Below, in pieces: positions 42,493-51,899 of a stretch of 64,000 nt of DNA. The stretch comes from an uncultured Pirellulaceae bacterium (lineage in GTDB: Bacteria > Planctomycetota > Planctomycetia > Pirellulales > Pirellulaceae): the NCBI GenBank assembly GCA_937929805.1, contig CALFUT010000041.1, forward strand, positions 1 through 64,000, read 5' to 3'. Positions within the stretch are counted from its first letter, which is position 1. Every line of letters starts with the position of its first letter. The position numbers and the translations under genes were made by a program. Below the pieces are notes generated by a model. That model ran no database searches, was not told where the DNA came from, and was given only the letters and a program-made list of their open reading frames with translations.

Positions 42493-44763
42493 TTGATTCT
42501 GACCATGGCTGTTGCCGCGACCCTGACCCTGCTGATGGTCGGGATCGGCTGCGCTCAAGAGAATCCGTTTGACGGTGAAGGGTCTTCGACGCGGGAAGCG
42601 AGTTCCTCCAAGGCTTTGGAAGAGCCGGAGGTTGGTCCGAATGTTTCTGTGACGGCTCGCTTATTGATTCGCTCGGTCAAGCAATCCGATCCTCAAACGC
42701 CGACGCAGTTGGCCAAAGCGGTCAAGGTCATGATCGACTCGGAGCAGTTCGATTTTGCACGGTTTTATCTCGCACGACTGATGACGGCCGAACTGGATGG
42801 CCAGCAGCGATCCGGCCTCGTTCGAGCGATGGGCAGCGATTTCTTTTTCACGTTGCATGCGACCGACCAGCTTGCACCTGAAGGCCGTGAGTTCTCCCGT
42901 CAGTTGCTGGCGGCCAATCACAAGTTCCGGCAAAGTCCCGAACGGCTTGATCAACTGATCGGGACGTTGAACGATCCGAACATCGCGATTCGATCGCGTG
43001 CCTTCCGCAGTTTACGAAGCATCGGGCCAACGGCAATCGCGGCACTGATCGAGGTGTTTGCGGATTCGGAAAATGAAGACGTGTTCCCCGGCGTTCGAGG
43101 AGCGTTGAAAAGCATGGGGCCTCAGGCGATTCCGCTGCTTCGCGCAGCGGCCGTTGCCCAAAACCCCATCGTGCGTGCCGAAGCTCTTCGCGCGTTGACC
43201 AATTATCGAGGCGAAGGCGTTGCGGATGTTTTGGCGGCCGCAGCCCTGCACACGACCGAAGCCCAAGCCGTCAAAGCGATGCTCATGCGGGCGATTCGAG
43301 ACAACGGTTATTCGGTTCCTGATTCGTCCGCGTTGGTTACTCGGTTGCAGTGCCGCGCCGACGCGCTGTTGACGGGCAAACAGATGGTTCGTGGCTCGCT
43401 GGATCCGATGGTGACCGTTTGGCGTTGGGATTCGGAAGCGAAGCAGTTGCAGTCAAGCCGCGTTACCTTGGCCACCGCTTCCCGTTTGGAGGCCTCTAGA
43501 TTGGCGGGGGAAGCGTACGGAATCGAACCGAACCCCTCGTTGCGGTGTCTATATCTTTTGACTCAGCTGGAAACCGCCAAACGCATGCTCGGGACTGAAG
43601 GTGAAGCGGCCGTCGTCAGTCCGGAAGGTTTTTTCAAGCAGCTTCCTGCATCGATTGGTACGCTTGACTCGCGAGCGATCAACGAACTGCTGAAGTTCGC
43701 GGTCGAAAAGAAGGTGGTTCCGGCGGCCACCGCGTGTTGTGAGCTTCTGGCCGAAATGGGTGGACCGGAAGTGTTTTACTCAGCCGGTAATCGCATGCCT
43801 CCAGTCGTCCGAGCGATCATGCTGGGCGATCGGCACTTGCAGTTTGCCGCGTTGAACGTGATCGATCGGCTGGACCCCGCGCAGGCTTATCCGGGTAGCA
43901 GTCTCGCGGTAAAGCTGGCGGTCTTCCTTGCGAATACTCATCAACGGTCGGTGGGCTTGGTTGGGAATCACCGGCTAGAGGCCGCTCAGACAGTTGCGGG
44001 TGCGTTGTTGTCGGCTGGAATGAATGGTTTGGCGGCATCCACCAGCAGAAACTTTTTTGACATCGCGACCTCTGATCCCGATGTTAGCCTGATGTTGATC
44101 TCCGACACGCTGGTCCAGCCTCGTTTTGACGAACTGTTACGGCAGTTGCGTGCCGATTTTCGTACGGCTCGATTACCGATCGGATTGATGGTTCGCGATG
44201 GAGATCGAAACCCAGCGATCGGACGGATGATTGCCAACGATCCGCTGACCTACTCGTTTCCGGTTGCGATCGATGGAGAGCCGTTGGTTTCCAACGTCCG
44301 CCGTGCAGAAACTCTTGACGATGCCGATTTGTTTTCGGTCTCGTTGGGGGATCGATACCGGCACGCCGTCATGGCTGCCCGTTGGTTGGAGAAGGTGTCT
44401 TCAGATCGATCGAGGTTTAGCTTCTACGAGCTAGGACCGCATCAGAAGCAGTTGGCTGGCTTGTTGTACCGACCGGGCCTGGAGGACAGTGCCAGCGCAA
44501 TTTTGTCGAACCTTGGAACACCCCTGGCGCAACGCGAGCTAGTCAGTTTTGCCAGCCAGAGTTCGAATCCTACCGAGAAACGTCGTGTGGCTGCCGAATC
44601 GCTTGGACGATCCATTGAAGCGGGATCGACTCTGTTGACGCGAGGTGAGATCAAGCAGCAGTACGATCGTTACAACGCCAGCGAAAAGGAACCCGAGGAG
44701 TCTCGAGAGATTCTGGGCTCCATTCTTGATTCGTTTGAGCAAAAACGCGCGAGCATGAGATAG
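42493..44763 (+). CDS. Secreted HEAT-repeat-like protein, unknown function
   Basis: Signal-like N-terminus, RSRAFRSLRSIGPTAIAALIEVFADSENEDVFPGVRGALKSMGPQAIPLL. Confidence 0.7.
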   Translation: MILTMAVAATLTLLMVGIGCAQENPFDGEGSSTREASSSKALEEPEVGPNVSVTARLLIRSVKQSDPQTPTQLAKAVKVMIDSEQFDFARFYLARLMTAELDGQQRSGLVRAMGSDFFFTLHATDQLAPEGREFSRQLLAANHKFRQSPERLDQLIGTLNDPNIAIRSRAFRSLRSIGPTAIAALIEVFADSENEDVFPGVRGALKSMGPQAIPLLRAAAVAQNPIVRAEALRALTNYRGEGVADVLAAAALHTTEAQAVKAMLMRAIRDNGYSVPDSSALVTRLQCRADALLTGKQMVRGSLDPMVTVWRWDSEAKQLQSSRVTLATASRLEASRLAGEAYGIEPNPSLRCLYLLTQLETAKRMLGTEGEAAVVSPEGFFKQLPASIGTLDSRAINELLKFAVEKKVVPAATACCELLAEMGGPEVFYSAGNRMPPVVRAIMLGDRHLQFAALNVIDRLDPAQAYPGSSLAVKLAVFLANTHQRSVGLVGNHRLEAAQTVAGALLSAGMNGLAASTSRNFFDIATSDPDVSLMLISDTLVQPRFDELLRQLRADFRTARLPIGLMVRDGDRNPAIGRMIANDPLTYSFPVAIDGEPLVSNVRRAETLDDADLFSVSLGDRYRHAVMAARWLEKVSSDRSRFSFYELGPHQKQLAGLLYRPGLEDSASAILSNLGTPLAQRELVSFASQSSNPTEKRRVAAESLGRSIEAGSTLLTRGEIKQQYDRYNASEKEPEESREILGSILDSFEQKRASMR
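44734..44757 (+). repeat. 24-bp direct repeat, left copy (3' end of HEAT-like gene)
   Basis: TTTGAGCAAAAACGCGCGAGCATG, identical to 45973..45996. Confidence 0.95.
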
Positions 44764-44945
44764 TCTGCTGCTCGTCGGGCCCGTCGGAAAACGCTTTGAT
44801 ATTGGAAAGGGCAGAGCTGAGTTCCATTCGCTCCTGACAGCTTTTCTTGTTCTCCGTGTCACCATGGCATCCATAAATATCCGATTGACATCACTTGAGA
44901 TGTCGCACAAAGCATTTGAGTCGATGGATCAGATCCCGATAGCAT

Positions 44946-45740
44946 CTAGTCTCCGTCTGTCCACGCGCGTGCATCTTTCGGAGTGACTTGCTTCCTGCCT
45001 ACCGCGAACTCTTCATTGTCAGCCATGCACGTGTAACAAGAAGCGTGCGAATATTTCTCAAGCCAGAGTCGCATGACTTGTTCGTAAAGTGGGTCTACGG
45101 AACGGCACCCAAGATATATTTCCTGAACAGCTTCAGGTGGAAAATCAAAAAGGCAAATGTCTGACTTGTCTTCTACTGGAATGGTTTTGTTTGCGTTTTT
45201 TGGCTTTGCAATAACACGCATTTCCGCTTCATACCGCCAATCGGGGGATTTCGTAAATAAGATCTCTTCGGCCCAATTTGGCTTGATCGGCTCTGTTATC
45301 CCATCATTCAGTATGGCTCGTTCATCTTGGTAACTAATTTCACGAAGCCCGCAAGCGTTTTTACCTGTATCAGGGCTAAAGAATTCATGCTCAGAATCAA
45401 AACCGACTACATAACCCTGATGAGAATCTGAATAGTGAGACCACATCAACAGGTTGTTCCAGTTTTTACTTACACTCAATATTAGAAAATTTTGGCTCAG
45501 TAGGATTTTAAATTGCTCCGAAAGAAATTCAGGAAAAAAATCATCTGATCTCGGATCGACTTTCAATCGAAAGTTCTGTTCATGATGAGATACGAAACTC
45601 TCATATTCCTGTTCTGCTACTTTCAAAGTGTTGGGAAGAGATTCGAACGGATCGTTGAGTTCTAATGGCTGCGTAAATCGAATGCAGCCATTCTCAAGAA
45701 CGTCGATTCGTTCGGGACTCAAATATTTGTAAACCAACAT
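44946..45740 (-). CDS. DUF2971 domain protein
   Basis: MLVYKYLSPERIDVLENGCIRFTQPLELNDPFE...LLMWSHYSDSHQGYVVGFD; lower GC than its surroundings; ATG at 45740 preferred over the ORF start at 45857. Confidence 0.85.
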   Translation of the reverse strand: MLVYKYLSPERIDVLENGCIRFTQPLELNDPFESLPNTLKVAEQEYESFVSHHEQNFRLKVDPRSDDFFPEFLSEQFKILLSQNFLILSVSKNWNNLLMWSHYSDSHQGYVVGFDSEHEFFSPDTGKNACGLREISYQDERAILNDGITEPIKPNWAEEILFTKSPDWRYEAEMRVIAKPKNANKTIPVEDKSDICLFDFPPEAVQEIYLGCRSVDPLYEQVMRLWLEKYSHASCYTCMADNEEFAVGRKQVTPKDARAWTDGD

Positions 45741-45972
45741 TGTGTTTTTGCTTTCTGAATAAAAAGGCAATATGCAGCGAAAGTTTGTAACATGAAAGCA
45801 GTCATGACACCAAACTTGCGAAACAGAAGAAACGCAACACATGAATAAACGACGCAAACGAGAAGGGGAACGTCCCCCAACCTCTTGAAGCCGAATTCAA
45901 AGGGGCTGAATCTGTGTGCGGGAGTGAGAAAGGTGGCAGGGCATTTACGGCACGCGGGACCTTTTTCTTGCC

Positions 45973-45996
45973 TTTGAGCAAAAACGCGCGAGCATG
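45973..45996 (+). repeat. 24-bp direct repeat, right copy
   Basis: TTTGAGCAAAAACGCGCGAGCATG followed by CGGTGA (R-stop), as the left copy is followed by AGATAG (R-stop). Confidence 0.95.
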
Positions 45997-46077
45997 CGGT
46001 GAAAGTGTCGGCGAGACCGACCAACTTCCGAAATCGGAGAAGCCGTGGTAGTTCGCCTCGTAGCGTCTTTAGTTATC

Positions 46078-46144
46078 GACAGGATGAACATGATTGTGGG
46101 CGTGAGGGTTGAGTTGTAATCCTGTCGATCATGTGATCCTGTCT
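46078..46144. repeat. Intergenic repeat, GACAGGAT-type family, copy 2
   Basis: GACAGGATGAACATGATTG...AATCCTGTCGATCATGTGATCCTGTC. Confidence 0.85.
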
Positions 46145-46179
46145 GACTTACGCGGCTGACCTGACGCGATGAGAAAGAA

Positions 46180-46265
46180 CACTAATCGCCGCTAATCCGC
46201 ACTGATCGAAAAAATCGTGACGGGCGGTCGAGATGAAAATTAGTGTCGATCAGTGAAGATTAGTG
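46180..46265. repeat. Intergenic palindrome, CACTAATC/CACTGATCGA-type family
   Basis: CACTAATCGCCGCTAATCCGCACTGATCGA versus ATTAGTGTCGATCAGTGAAGATTAGTG in inverted orientation. Confidence 0.8.
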
Positions 46266-46300
46266 GTTAGCCTTGTGCGAAATGACCCGCCCCTGTTTTT

Positions 46301-46380
46301 GACAGGATTTACAGGAAGAACATGATTGTTAGGCAGGGATTGATTTTGAATCCTGTCGATCATGTGATCCTGTCCAGTCC
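46301..46380. repeat. Intergenic repeat, GACAGGAT-type family, copy 3
   Basis: GACAGGATTTACAGGAAGAACATGATTG...AATCCTGTCGATCATGTGATCCTGTCCAGTCC. Confidence 0.85.
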
Positions 46381-46688
46381 TTCGCAGATGTTCGACGAGC
46401 TGACTGGTTGATCACGGCGTACTGCCCTCTCTCGGTTGGCCCTAGTTTCTCTTTTGAGAACCGGAGATTGCCAACTTCGTGTCCTTCTTTTCCTTGCGGC
46501 TTCAAACATGTTTTGCGCCACGGCACCGACGCGACGTTGTTGATTCGTCGGGTTTGTGTGATTGGTGGTTCTTCAATTCCGGCACGGTTGTCTTTCTTCG
46601 GCGTTCGTGAAACGCTGAGACGCAAAGACCGCAGAGTATGATGGCTCGCGCGACGCATGCTTTTGCCGCTTCTTTCACGAAGCAGAAA

Positions 46689-48035
46689 TCATTCGTGCCG
46701 CAGCGCTTCGATGGGTTCCATTTGTGAGGCCCGGATCGCAGGGTAGAGGCCGAAGAAGACGCCGACGACGACCGAGATGAAGAACGCCAAAGGAATCGAC
46801 ATCGGCACGATCTGCGGTTGCATGACTCGAGCGATATCCGGCAGGCGTGCGTAGAAGTCCGGTGCAAACTGACTTAGCAGGCTACGTGTCGCCGCGACGG
46901 TCCACGGGCATAGCAAGCCACCAATGATTCCCGTCAGGCCTCCGATGACCGACAGAAAAATGGTTTCGACAAGAAACTGTTGCACGATGTCGCTGCGACG
47001 CCCTCCCAACGCGCGGCGGATGCCGATTTCGCGAGTCCGTTCGGTGACGGTCGCCAGCATGATATTCATGATGCCAATTCCGCCAACGATCAATGAAATC
47101 GCAGCGATCAGTCCCATGAACATCATGAACATGACGCGAGTCGCTTTTGACTGTTCGAGCAATTCATAGGGCACGACAACGGCGATGTCTTGTCGATTGC
47201 GATTGGTAAAGCCATTTCGAAGGGAAGCCTCGACCAGCTTAGCGGTTCGAGGGACATCCGATACGTCGGCCACTTGGGCGGTGATCTGAGTCAGTTCAAA
47301 ACGTTTGGCGGAAAAGGATCCGCCGGTGCGTCTTTGCTCAAGATCTCCGATCCGCAGGCGCATTGTCGTGATGGGAACATAGATGTCACGAGAAAAATCC
47401 TGCGAGGCCAGTGAGCCGCCGATGGCCGCCGTCGCGTTTCGGTGCTTAAGTACGCCGACGACGTTGAAGTACTCGCGTTGATCGGGCAAATAGATTTGCT
47501 TATCGATTGGATCTTCGGATGGGAAAAAACGCTGGGCCAATTTTGCAGAGACCACACAAACGGACATTTGAGCCCGCACTTCTCGGTCGGTCAGGAAGTG
47601 TCCGCGGTCGATTTGCAGTCGCGTGACTTCGGCGTATTCCGGAGTGCAGCCAACCAGTCTGCCGTCGATCGGTTGAGCCCTAGGGTTGCCCGGGTACACG
47701 AACTTTTGAGTAATTTCGCGAATCGGGATGACGCGCTTGAGCGTTGGGATCGTTTTCTCGATCAGTTGAAATTCTGCCCGTGAAATTCCAAAGGTTGGAA
47801 TGTCTCGAAAGCTTCCACCGCCCTCATCTGGAGGTTCGATGGTGCGAACGATAATGTTCTCCGCACCAAGGTCTTCGATTTGCTTTTGAGCCTGCAGGCT
47901 GATGCCCTCGCCGATGGCCAGCAACCAGATCACGCTGGCGACTCCGATAAAGATGCCCAGCACGGTCAGCGCAGAACGCATTGGGTGCAGAAGCAGACTT
48001 TTGGCACCGAGCTTAAGCGTTCGAAAAATTCTCAT
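46689..48035 (-). CDS. MacB/FtsX-type ABC transporter permease
   Basis: MRIFRTLKLGAKSLLLHPMRSALTVLGIFIGVASVIWLLAIGEG, GGIGIMNIMLATVTERTREIGIRRALGGRRSDIVQQFLVE. Confidence 0.95.
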   Translation of the reverse strand: MRIFRTLKLGAKSLLLHPMRSALTVLGIFIGVASVIWLLAIGEGISLQAQKQIEDLGAENIIVRTIEPPDEGGGSFRDIPTFGISRAEFQLIEKTIPTLKRVIPIREITQKFVYPGNPRAQPIDGRLVGCTPEYAEVTRLQIDRGHFLTDREVRAQMSVCVVSAKLAQRFFPSEDPIDKQIYLPDQREYFNVVGVLKHRNATAAIGGSLASQDFSRDIYVPITTMRLRIGDLEQRRTGGSFSAKRFELTQITAQVADVSDVPRTAKLVEASLRNGFTNRNRQDIAVVVPYELLEQSKATRVMFMMFMGLIAAISLIVGGIGIMNIMLATVTERTREIGIRRALGGRRSDIVQQFLVETIFLSVIGGLTGIIGGLLCPWTVAATRSLLSQFAPDFYARLPDIARVMQPQIVPMSIPLAFFISVVVGVFFGLYPAIRASQMEPIEALRHE

Positions 48036-48170
48036 TGTCTATGCGTTAGCCTATCGCTTCGTTGAACCAATTTTTGGAATTGGTAACCGCCGGTGTCTCG
48101 ATATCAAAAGTGATTTGAAGAATCAGCCTCGGTCAGCGGCGTTTGTTTGACGCTCCATCAAAGTCAGTGG

Positions 48171-48290
48171 CGGGAGGGTGAGGCTCCGTCCGAGCCATGC
48201 GGAGAACTGTGCTTATTCATCCCAAAGGGGGCGGACGGAGCCTTCCCCTTCCTAAATGGTTCGCGCGGATCCTTCCCCTCCCGAGCCTTG
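48171..48290. repeat. GC-rich palindromic dispersed repeat, copy E
   Basis: CGGGAGGGTGAGGCTCCGTCCGAGCC...GGGGGCGGACGGAGCCTTCCCCTTCC. Confidence 0.8.
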
Positions 48291-48302
48291 CCTCGTTCCG
48301 GT

Positions 48303-48707
48303 TTAACTTGTCAGATCGTCAACGATCGCGGTGAACTGTTCGCTGGTAAATTCCATTTTCGCGGAAGCGAACGCACAGAATTGTTTTTCGGTGTCGGCAA
48401 GTTCTCCGTCGACGGCCATCAGGCGAATGAACTCCTTGATCAGGTGCTCTCGATCCGCCGGTTCTTCGGGGATGACAAGTGAAACGTCCCCTTGGGCAAC
48501 TTCAGCGAGAGCGCTTTCAAGTTCCCCTTCTGGGATGCCCCAGCCCTCGGCTCGCTCAACCAAAAAGCCGATCTCCTCAGGCGCAAATTTTTTGTCGATC
48601 GCGGCCATCTTGACCAGATTGCGAAATAGATCTCTTAGTTCCATGGTTTCTTTTGCCGCAAATAGTTGGGAGAAGTTTTGCTGTTCGTTTGACTGGATGA
48701 TGATCAA
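48303..48707 (-). CDS. TerB-like helical protein
   Basis: LFRNLVKMAAIDKKFAPEEIGFLVERAEGWGI...LIKEFIRLMAVDGELADTEKQFCAFASAKM TerB-type repeats; alternative start 48644. Confidence 0.7.
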   Translation of the reverse strand: MIIIQSNEQQNFSQLFAAKETMELRDLFRNLVKMAAIDKKFAPEEIGFLVERAEGWGIPEGELESALAEVAQGDVSLVIPEEPADREHLIKEFIRLMAVDGELADTEKQFCAFASAKMEFTSEQFTAIVDDLTS

Positions 48708-50599
48708 TGACGCCGGATGAAGTTTGCAGCATAACTGCGAACGTCCTTTCCGTTAAGCACGTGAACCATCCTAAGCTGATGAATTGTCGAATCACTAAAA
48801 CGCCCAAGCGGTAAGTGGACCCACGATTTTTTAAATTTTCGAGCAATTTGTCGCCATGCAATGCCGGGAGGGGCGGAGCTAACCAACGCGATCTGGCGGC
48901 ATCGGCTGTGAAGGCACGCGGCGGCCAGTAGCCGCTCTTCAAGCGTCGACGCGAAATCCAGTCGAGGATCGGTCCAGATGTCCGGGATGCCAACGGGCGG
49001 GAAAATAAACAAAGCACCGCCGTAATTTCCCAAACAGATTCCCGGCCCGACTGGCTGATCGGCGAAGTCGGTCGCAAAAAATGCCAAAGTCGATTCGTTA
49101 GCATGCTCGGCAAACCACGTCGTCCGCCAAGGGTAGTCGCGCGGGTCGGCGGGCGAGTCAAACAGCATGACGGCACAATCGAGCTTTCCTCGCGCTGGGG
49201 GGAGTTCCTTGACGTAGATCTGTTTGTCGTACCAATGCCTGACGGTTTCTCGGATATCGATCCCGTCCTTCACGCTGGTGGTGAACTTTTCGGTCTTCGC
49301 GAGATCAGCGCCCATCACCTCACGTGCTCGGTCGAAGACGCTACGCCGAAAATTTTCGATCAAGTCGTCCTCGGGCGGCCAGCTGCATTGGGAATAAGGA
49401 TTCCACTGCTGTTGCCAGTCCTCTCGCTGTGTCTCCGCAGGTCGCGGGATCAGTTCTAGGTTGCTCCACGTGATCGGCGGGCCCGGCAGTCGACTGACCA
49501 TGGATCGATATTCGTCGTCAGGGAAACGAGCTTGATCCAATGACATTTGAAGTTCGGATGGATCTTCAACTTGCGTATTGAAAACTGGATTCCGCTTGGC
49601 TGTTTCTAAAACGTGTAACGCGTAGGTGTCGCCAATGCACTGTTGAGCGGCAGTCACGATGGTCGCCAGTTGCGGCGTAAAGCGATGCTCGATCAAAGTC
49701 AGATTGCGAGTGTACTTCAGGCATTGCGCCAGTAGTTTGGGCGTGATCTTTCGAGCCCTTCTTCCGTGCTCTTCGACGTATGCCTCGCGGGCAGCGATCA
49801 ACAGTTCTTTGACGCCATCAATGGACAGATTTTTATCATCTTCGATTTCTTGGCGGGCCTTTTCGTAAAGCCCCGTAATCACCGGCAGCTCTCCCAGCAG
49901 GAAGTACAGCGAGTCGTGCGCGACGGGGAATGATTCGGGGTTTTCGGTCGTTTCCGGTTCGGGCAGTTCTAGTTGCCGATCGTGAAACGATTGCCGAACC
50001 CATGGCCAATCGAGGACGCTCAGCACGACCAAGATATTTTTGAAATCGACAGAGAGTTCTCGAAGTTGCCAAGCCATGTGATCGATCCGCCACCGCCACT
50101 GCTGCGACGTGTCGGGGCGAAGATGAGGCAGCACGGCCGCCGCGTAACGCTCGATCGGCAGCCGCTTAAGCGCGTAGGCGTCGGGCAGCGTTTGCTGTTG
50201 GGGCTCAAACTGGTTGGTTTCCAGATCGATAAAGTGGCGAGGAATCCGTTCGCCCATTGCGGTGCGGATGGCGGCGATGACCGGTTGGCATGGATCGATG
50301 GGCACGTAGCTGGCTCGCTGATCATCCGGATCGCCCGAGTCCTCATCCGTTTGGAAATCTTGGACGCTCCATTCCTGCGTTGGGCTTGCGATTTCTGTTT
50401 GCGTCACGATGCCCGGCCGAGGCAGTTTGAGAATGGACTCCTCAACCGGTGGTTGAAAAGATTCAGGCAGCGGGACGGCCAAGCAGTCAAACGAATGAGC
50501 CATCATCATTCGTCGGACTTCCCACGCGAAATCTCCGCTCCCGTGAACGACGGGTAGAGCGGTCACGTGTGGGCCGATCTTTAGCAGTTCGAGTGTCAT
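48704..50599 (-). CDS. Conserved 631-aa protein of unknown function, operonic with a MoxR ATPase
   Basis: Long ORF, 4-bp overlap with the TerB-like gene; N-terminal VVHGSGDFAWEVRRMMMAHSFDCLAVPLPESF suggests a possible TraB/ChaN- or DUF5682-like module (weak). Confidence 0.7.
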   Translation of the reverse strand: MTLELLKIGPHVTALPVVHGSGDFAWEVRRMMMAHSFDCLAVPLPESFQPPVEESILKLPRPGIVTQTEIASPTQEWSVQDFQTDEDSGDPDDQRASYVPIDPCQPVIAAIRTAMGERIPRHFIDLETNQFEPQQQTLPDAYALKRLPIERYAAAVLPHLRPDTSQQWRWRIDHMAWQLRELSVDFKNILVVLSVLDWPWVRQSFHDRQLELPEPETTENPESFPVAHDSLYFLLGELPVITGLYEKARQEIEDDKNLSIDGVKELLIAAREAYVEEHGRRARKITPKLLAQCLKYTRNLTLIEHRFTPQLATIVTAAQQCIGDTYALHVLETAKRNPVFNTQVEDPSELQMSLDQARFPDDEYRSMVSRLPGPPITWSNLELIPRPAETQREDWQQQWNPYSQCSWPPEDDLIENFRRSVFDRAREVMGADLAKTEKFTTSVKDGIDIRETVRHWYDKQIYVKELPPARGKLDCAVMLFDSPADPRDYPWRTTWFAEHANESTLAFFATDFADQPVGPGICLGNYGGALFIFPPVGIPDIWTDPRLDFASTLEERLLAAACLHSRCRQIALVSSAPPGIAWRQIARKFKKSWVHLPLGRFSDSTIHQLRMVHVLNGKDVRSYAANFIRRH

Positions 50600-50700
50600 G
50601 GGCGATCAACGGAAAAAGCGTGGATGCTTGTTGCTGGAATTGAGTCTAGAAAATTAGAACGGCTAATTGGGGAGCGTTACTTTGGGCGTATGAAACCGAT

Positions 50701-50836
50701 GTTTGGGAGGGGAAGGCTCCGTCCGCACCGCGTGGATGGTTGAGCTTTTTTCTCCGTACGGCTTGGGCGGAGCCTCGCCCTCCCGACGACACAATAATTT
50801 TAGAACAACGGTAACATTGAAAATTGAAAAACTGCC
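50701..50836. repeat. GC-rich palindromic dispersed repeat, copy B (best-preserved unit)
   Basis: GGGAGGGGAAGGCTCCGTCCGCACCG ... CGGCTTGGGCGGAGCCTCGCCCTCCCG arms, then the ACAATAATTTTAGAACAACGGTAACATTGAAAATTGAAAAACTGCCG tail. Confidence 0.9.
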
Positions 50837-50845
50837 GTTTCCTGA

Positions 50846-51802
50846 CTAGTCTTCGTCATCGTCGTCAAAGCGATCGGAGTCCGGGTGCAACGGGTCTCCG
50901 GGATTGAAAAAGAAATCGCCAAAGCCCATCGGTAGCGATTGGCCCCCGAGTGACTGGTTTTTCTGTTGAGACAATTGTTCTAGGTCCAACGCGTCCTCGC
51001 CGAGGCATTTTTCGAGTGCCTCCTGCCAAGCAGCGTCATGAGAAACCGGGTGGTCGGCGTCTTGCTTTAAACGCTTCATCGCGTACCGCAGTAGGTTGAT
51101 TCCGTCGCGCGTTGAAAAGTCTAGTTTTAACTCGTGCGATTTTTGCAGGAACTCGACCGTCATCGCCAGCATGTCGTCGGCACAGAATGGTAGATGATAC
51201 TCAAGGATTTGCTTTTCATCTTCACGCGACGGGAACTTCAAGGTCAGCGTCGGTTGAAGGCGGCTCAGTATGTAGTCCGGGATCTCGAACGTGGATTCGT
51301 CTTGGTTCATCGTGACGGCACAGCGAAAATTCGGATGCGCTTGGACGGTGACACCGGCGATGATCGATTCGACGTAGCGACGATGGTCAAGCAACGGAGC
51401 CAGCGAGGCCCACGATTTTTCGTTCATGCGATTGCCTTCGTCCAGCACGCACACGCCGCCTCGAATCATTGCGGTGACCAACGCCGACGCGTGGTAAGCA
51501 ATCGAACCGTTCTCAGCCAGAACCGGCGTAATCAACAGATCCTCAGGCCGAGTGTCGGCGGTACACTGATAGATGTACAATTCCTGCTGGCGCTGTTTTG
51601 CGGCGGCGGTGGCCAATGCGGTTTTGCCGATGCCGGGTGCTCCCACCAGACGTGGGGTCAGTGGAAGATCTTTGTCGTCGACCACCAGCCAGCAGGCGAG
51701 AACCTGTTTCAAAACCTCTGATTGGCCAATCCACTGGCCATCCAGTTCGTGTGGAGACGCCAGATGAAGTTCCACGTCTTGAATCGAGACACTGTTGCTC
51801 AT
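50846..51802 (-). CDS. MoxR-type AAA ATPase
   Basis: [20 protein letters not shown] Walker [33 protein letters not shown] Walker [30 protein letters not shown]. Confidence 0.9.
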   Translation of the reverse strand: MSNSVSIQDVELHLASPHELDGQWIGQSEVLKQVLACWLVVDDKDLPLTPRLVGAPGIGKTALATAAAKQRQQELYIYQCTADTRPEDLLITPVLAENGSIAYHASALVTAMIRGGVCVLDEGNRMNEKSWASLAPLLDHRRYVESIIAGVTVQAHPNFRCAVTMNQDESTFEIPDYILSRLQPTLTLKFPSREDEKQILEYHLPFCADDMLAMTVEFLQKSHELKLDFSTRDGINLLRYAMKRLKQDADHPVSHDAAWQEALEKCLGEDALDLEQLSQQKNQSLGGQSLPMGFGDFFFNPGDPLHPDSDRFDDDDED

Positions 51803-51899
51803 GGGTAGACGCCCGTTTTGTTGGGCGGGCGGTTGCGGTTAGAAGTAGTCAGCAGCAAACCATTGTGCAACCAACACACGGCGGCTTAAAGGGCCTTGA

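Noticed and set aside
46329-46658. 109-aa minus-strand ORF and overlapping 77-aa plus ORF
   Set aside because: Lies in repeat-rich intergenic DNA (includes a GACAGGAT element and a CGCAGAG-type stretch) with no coding-like features.
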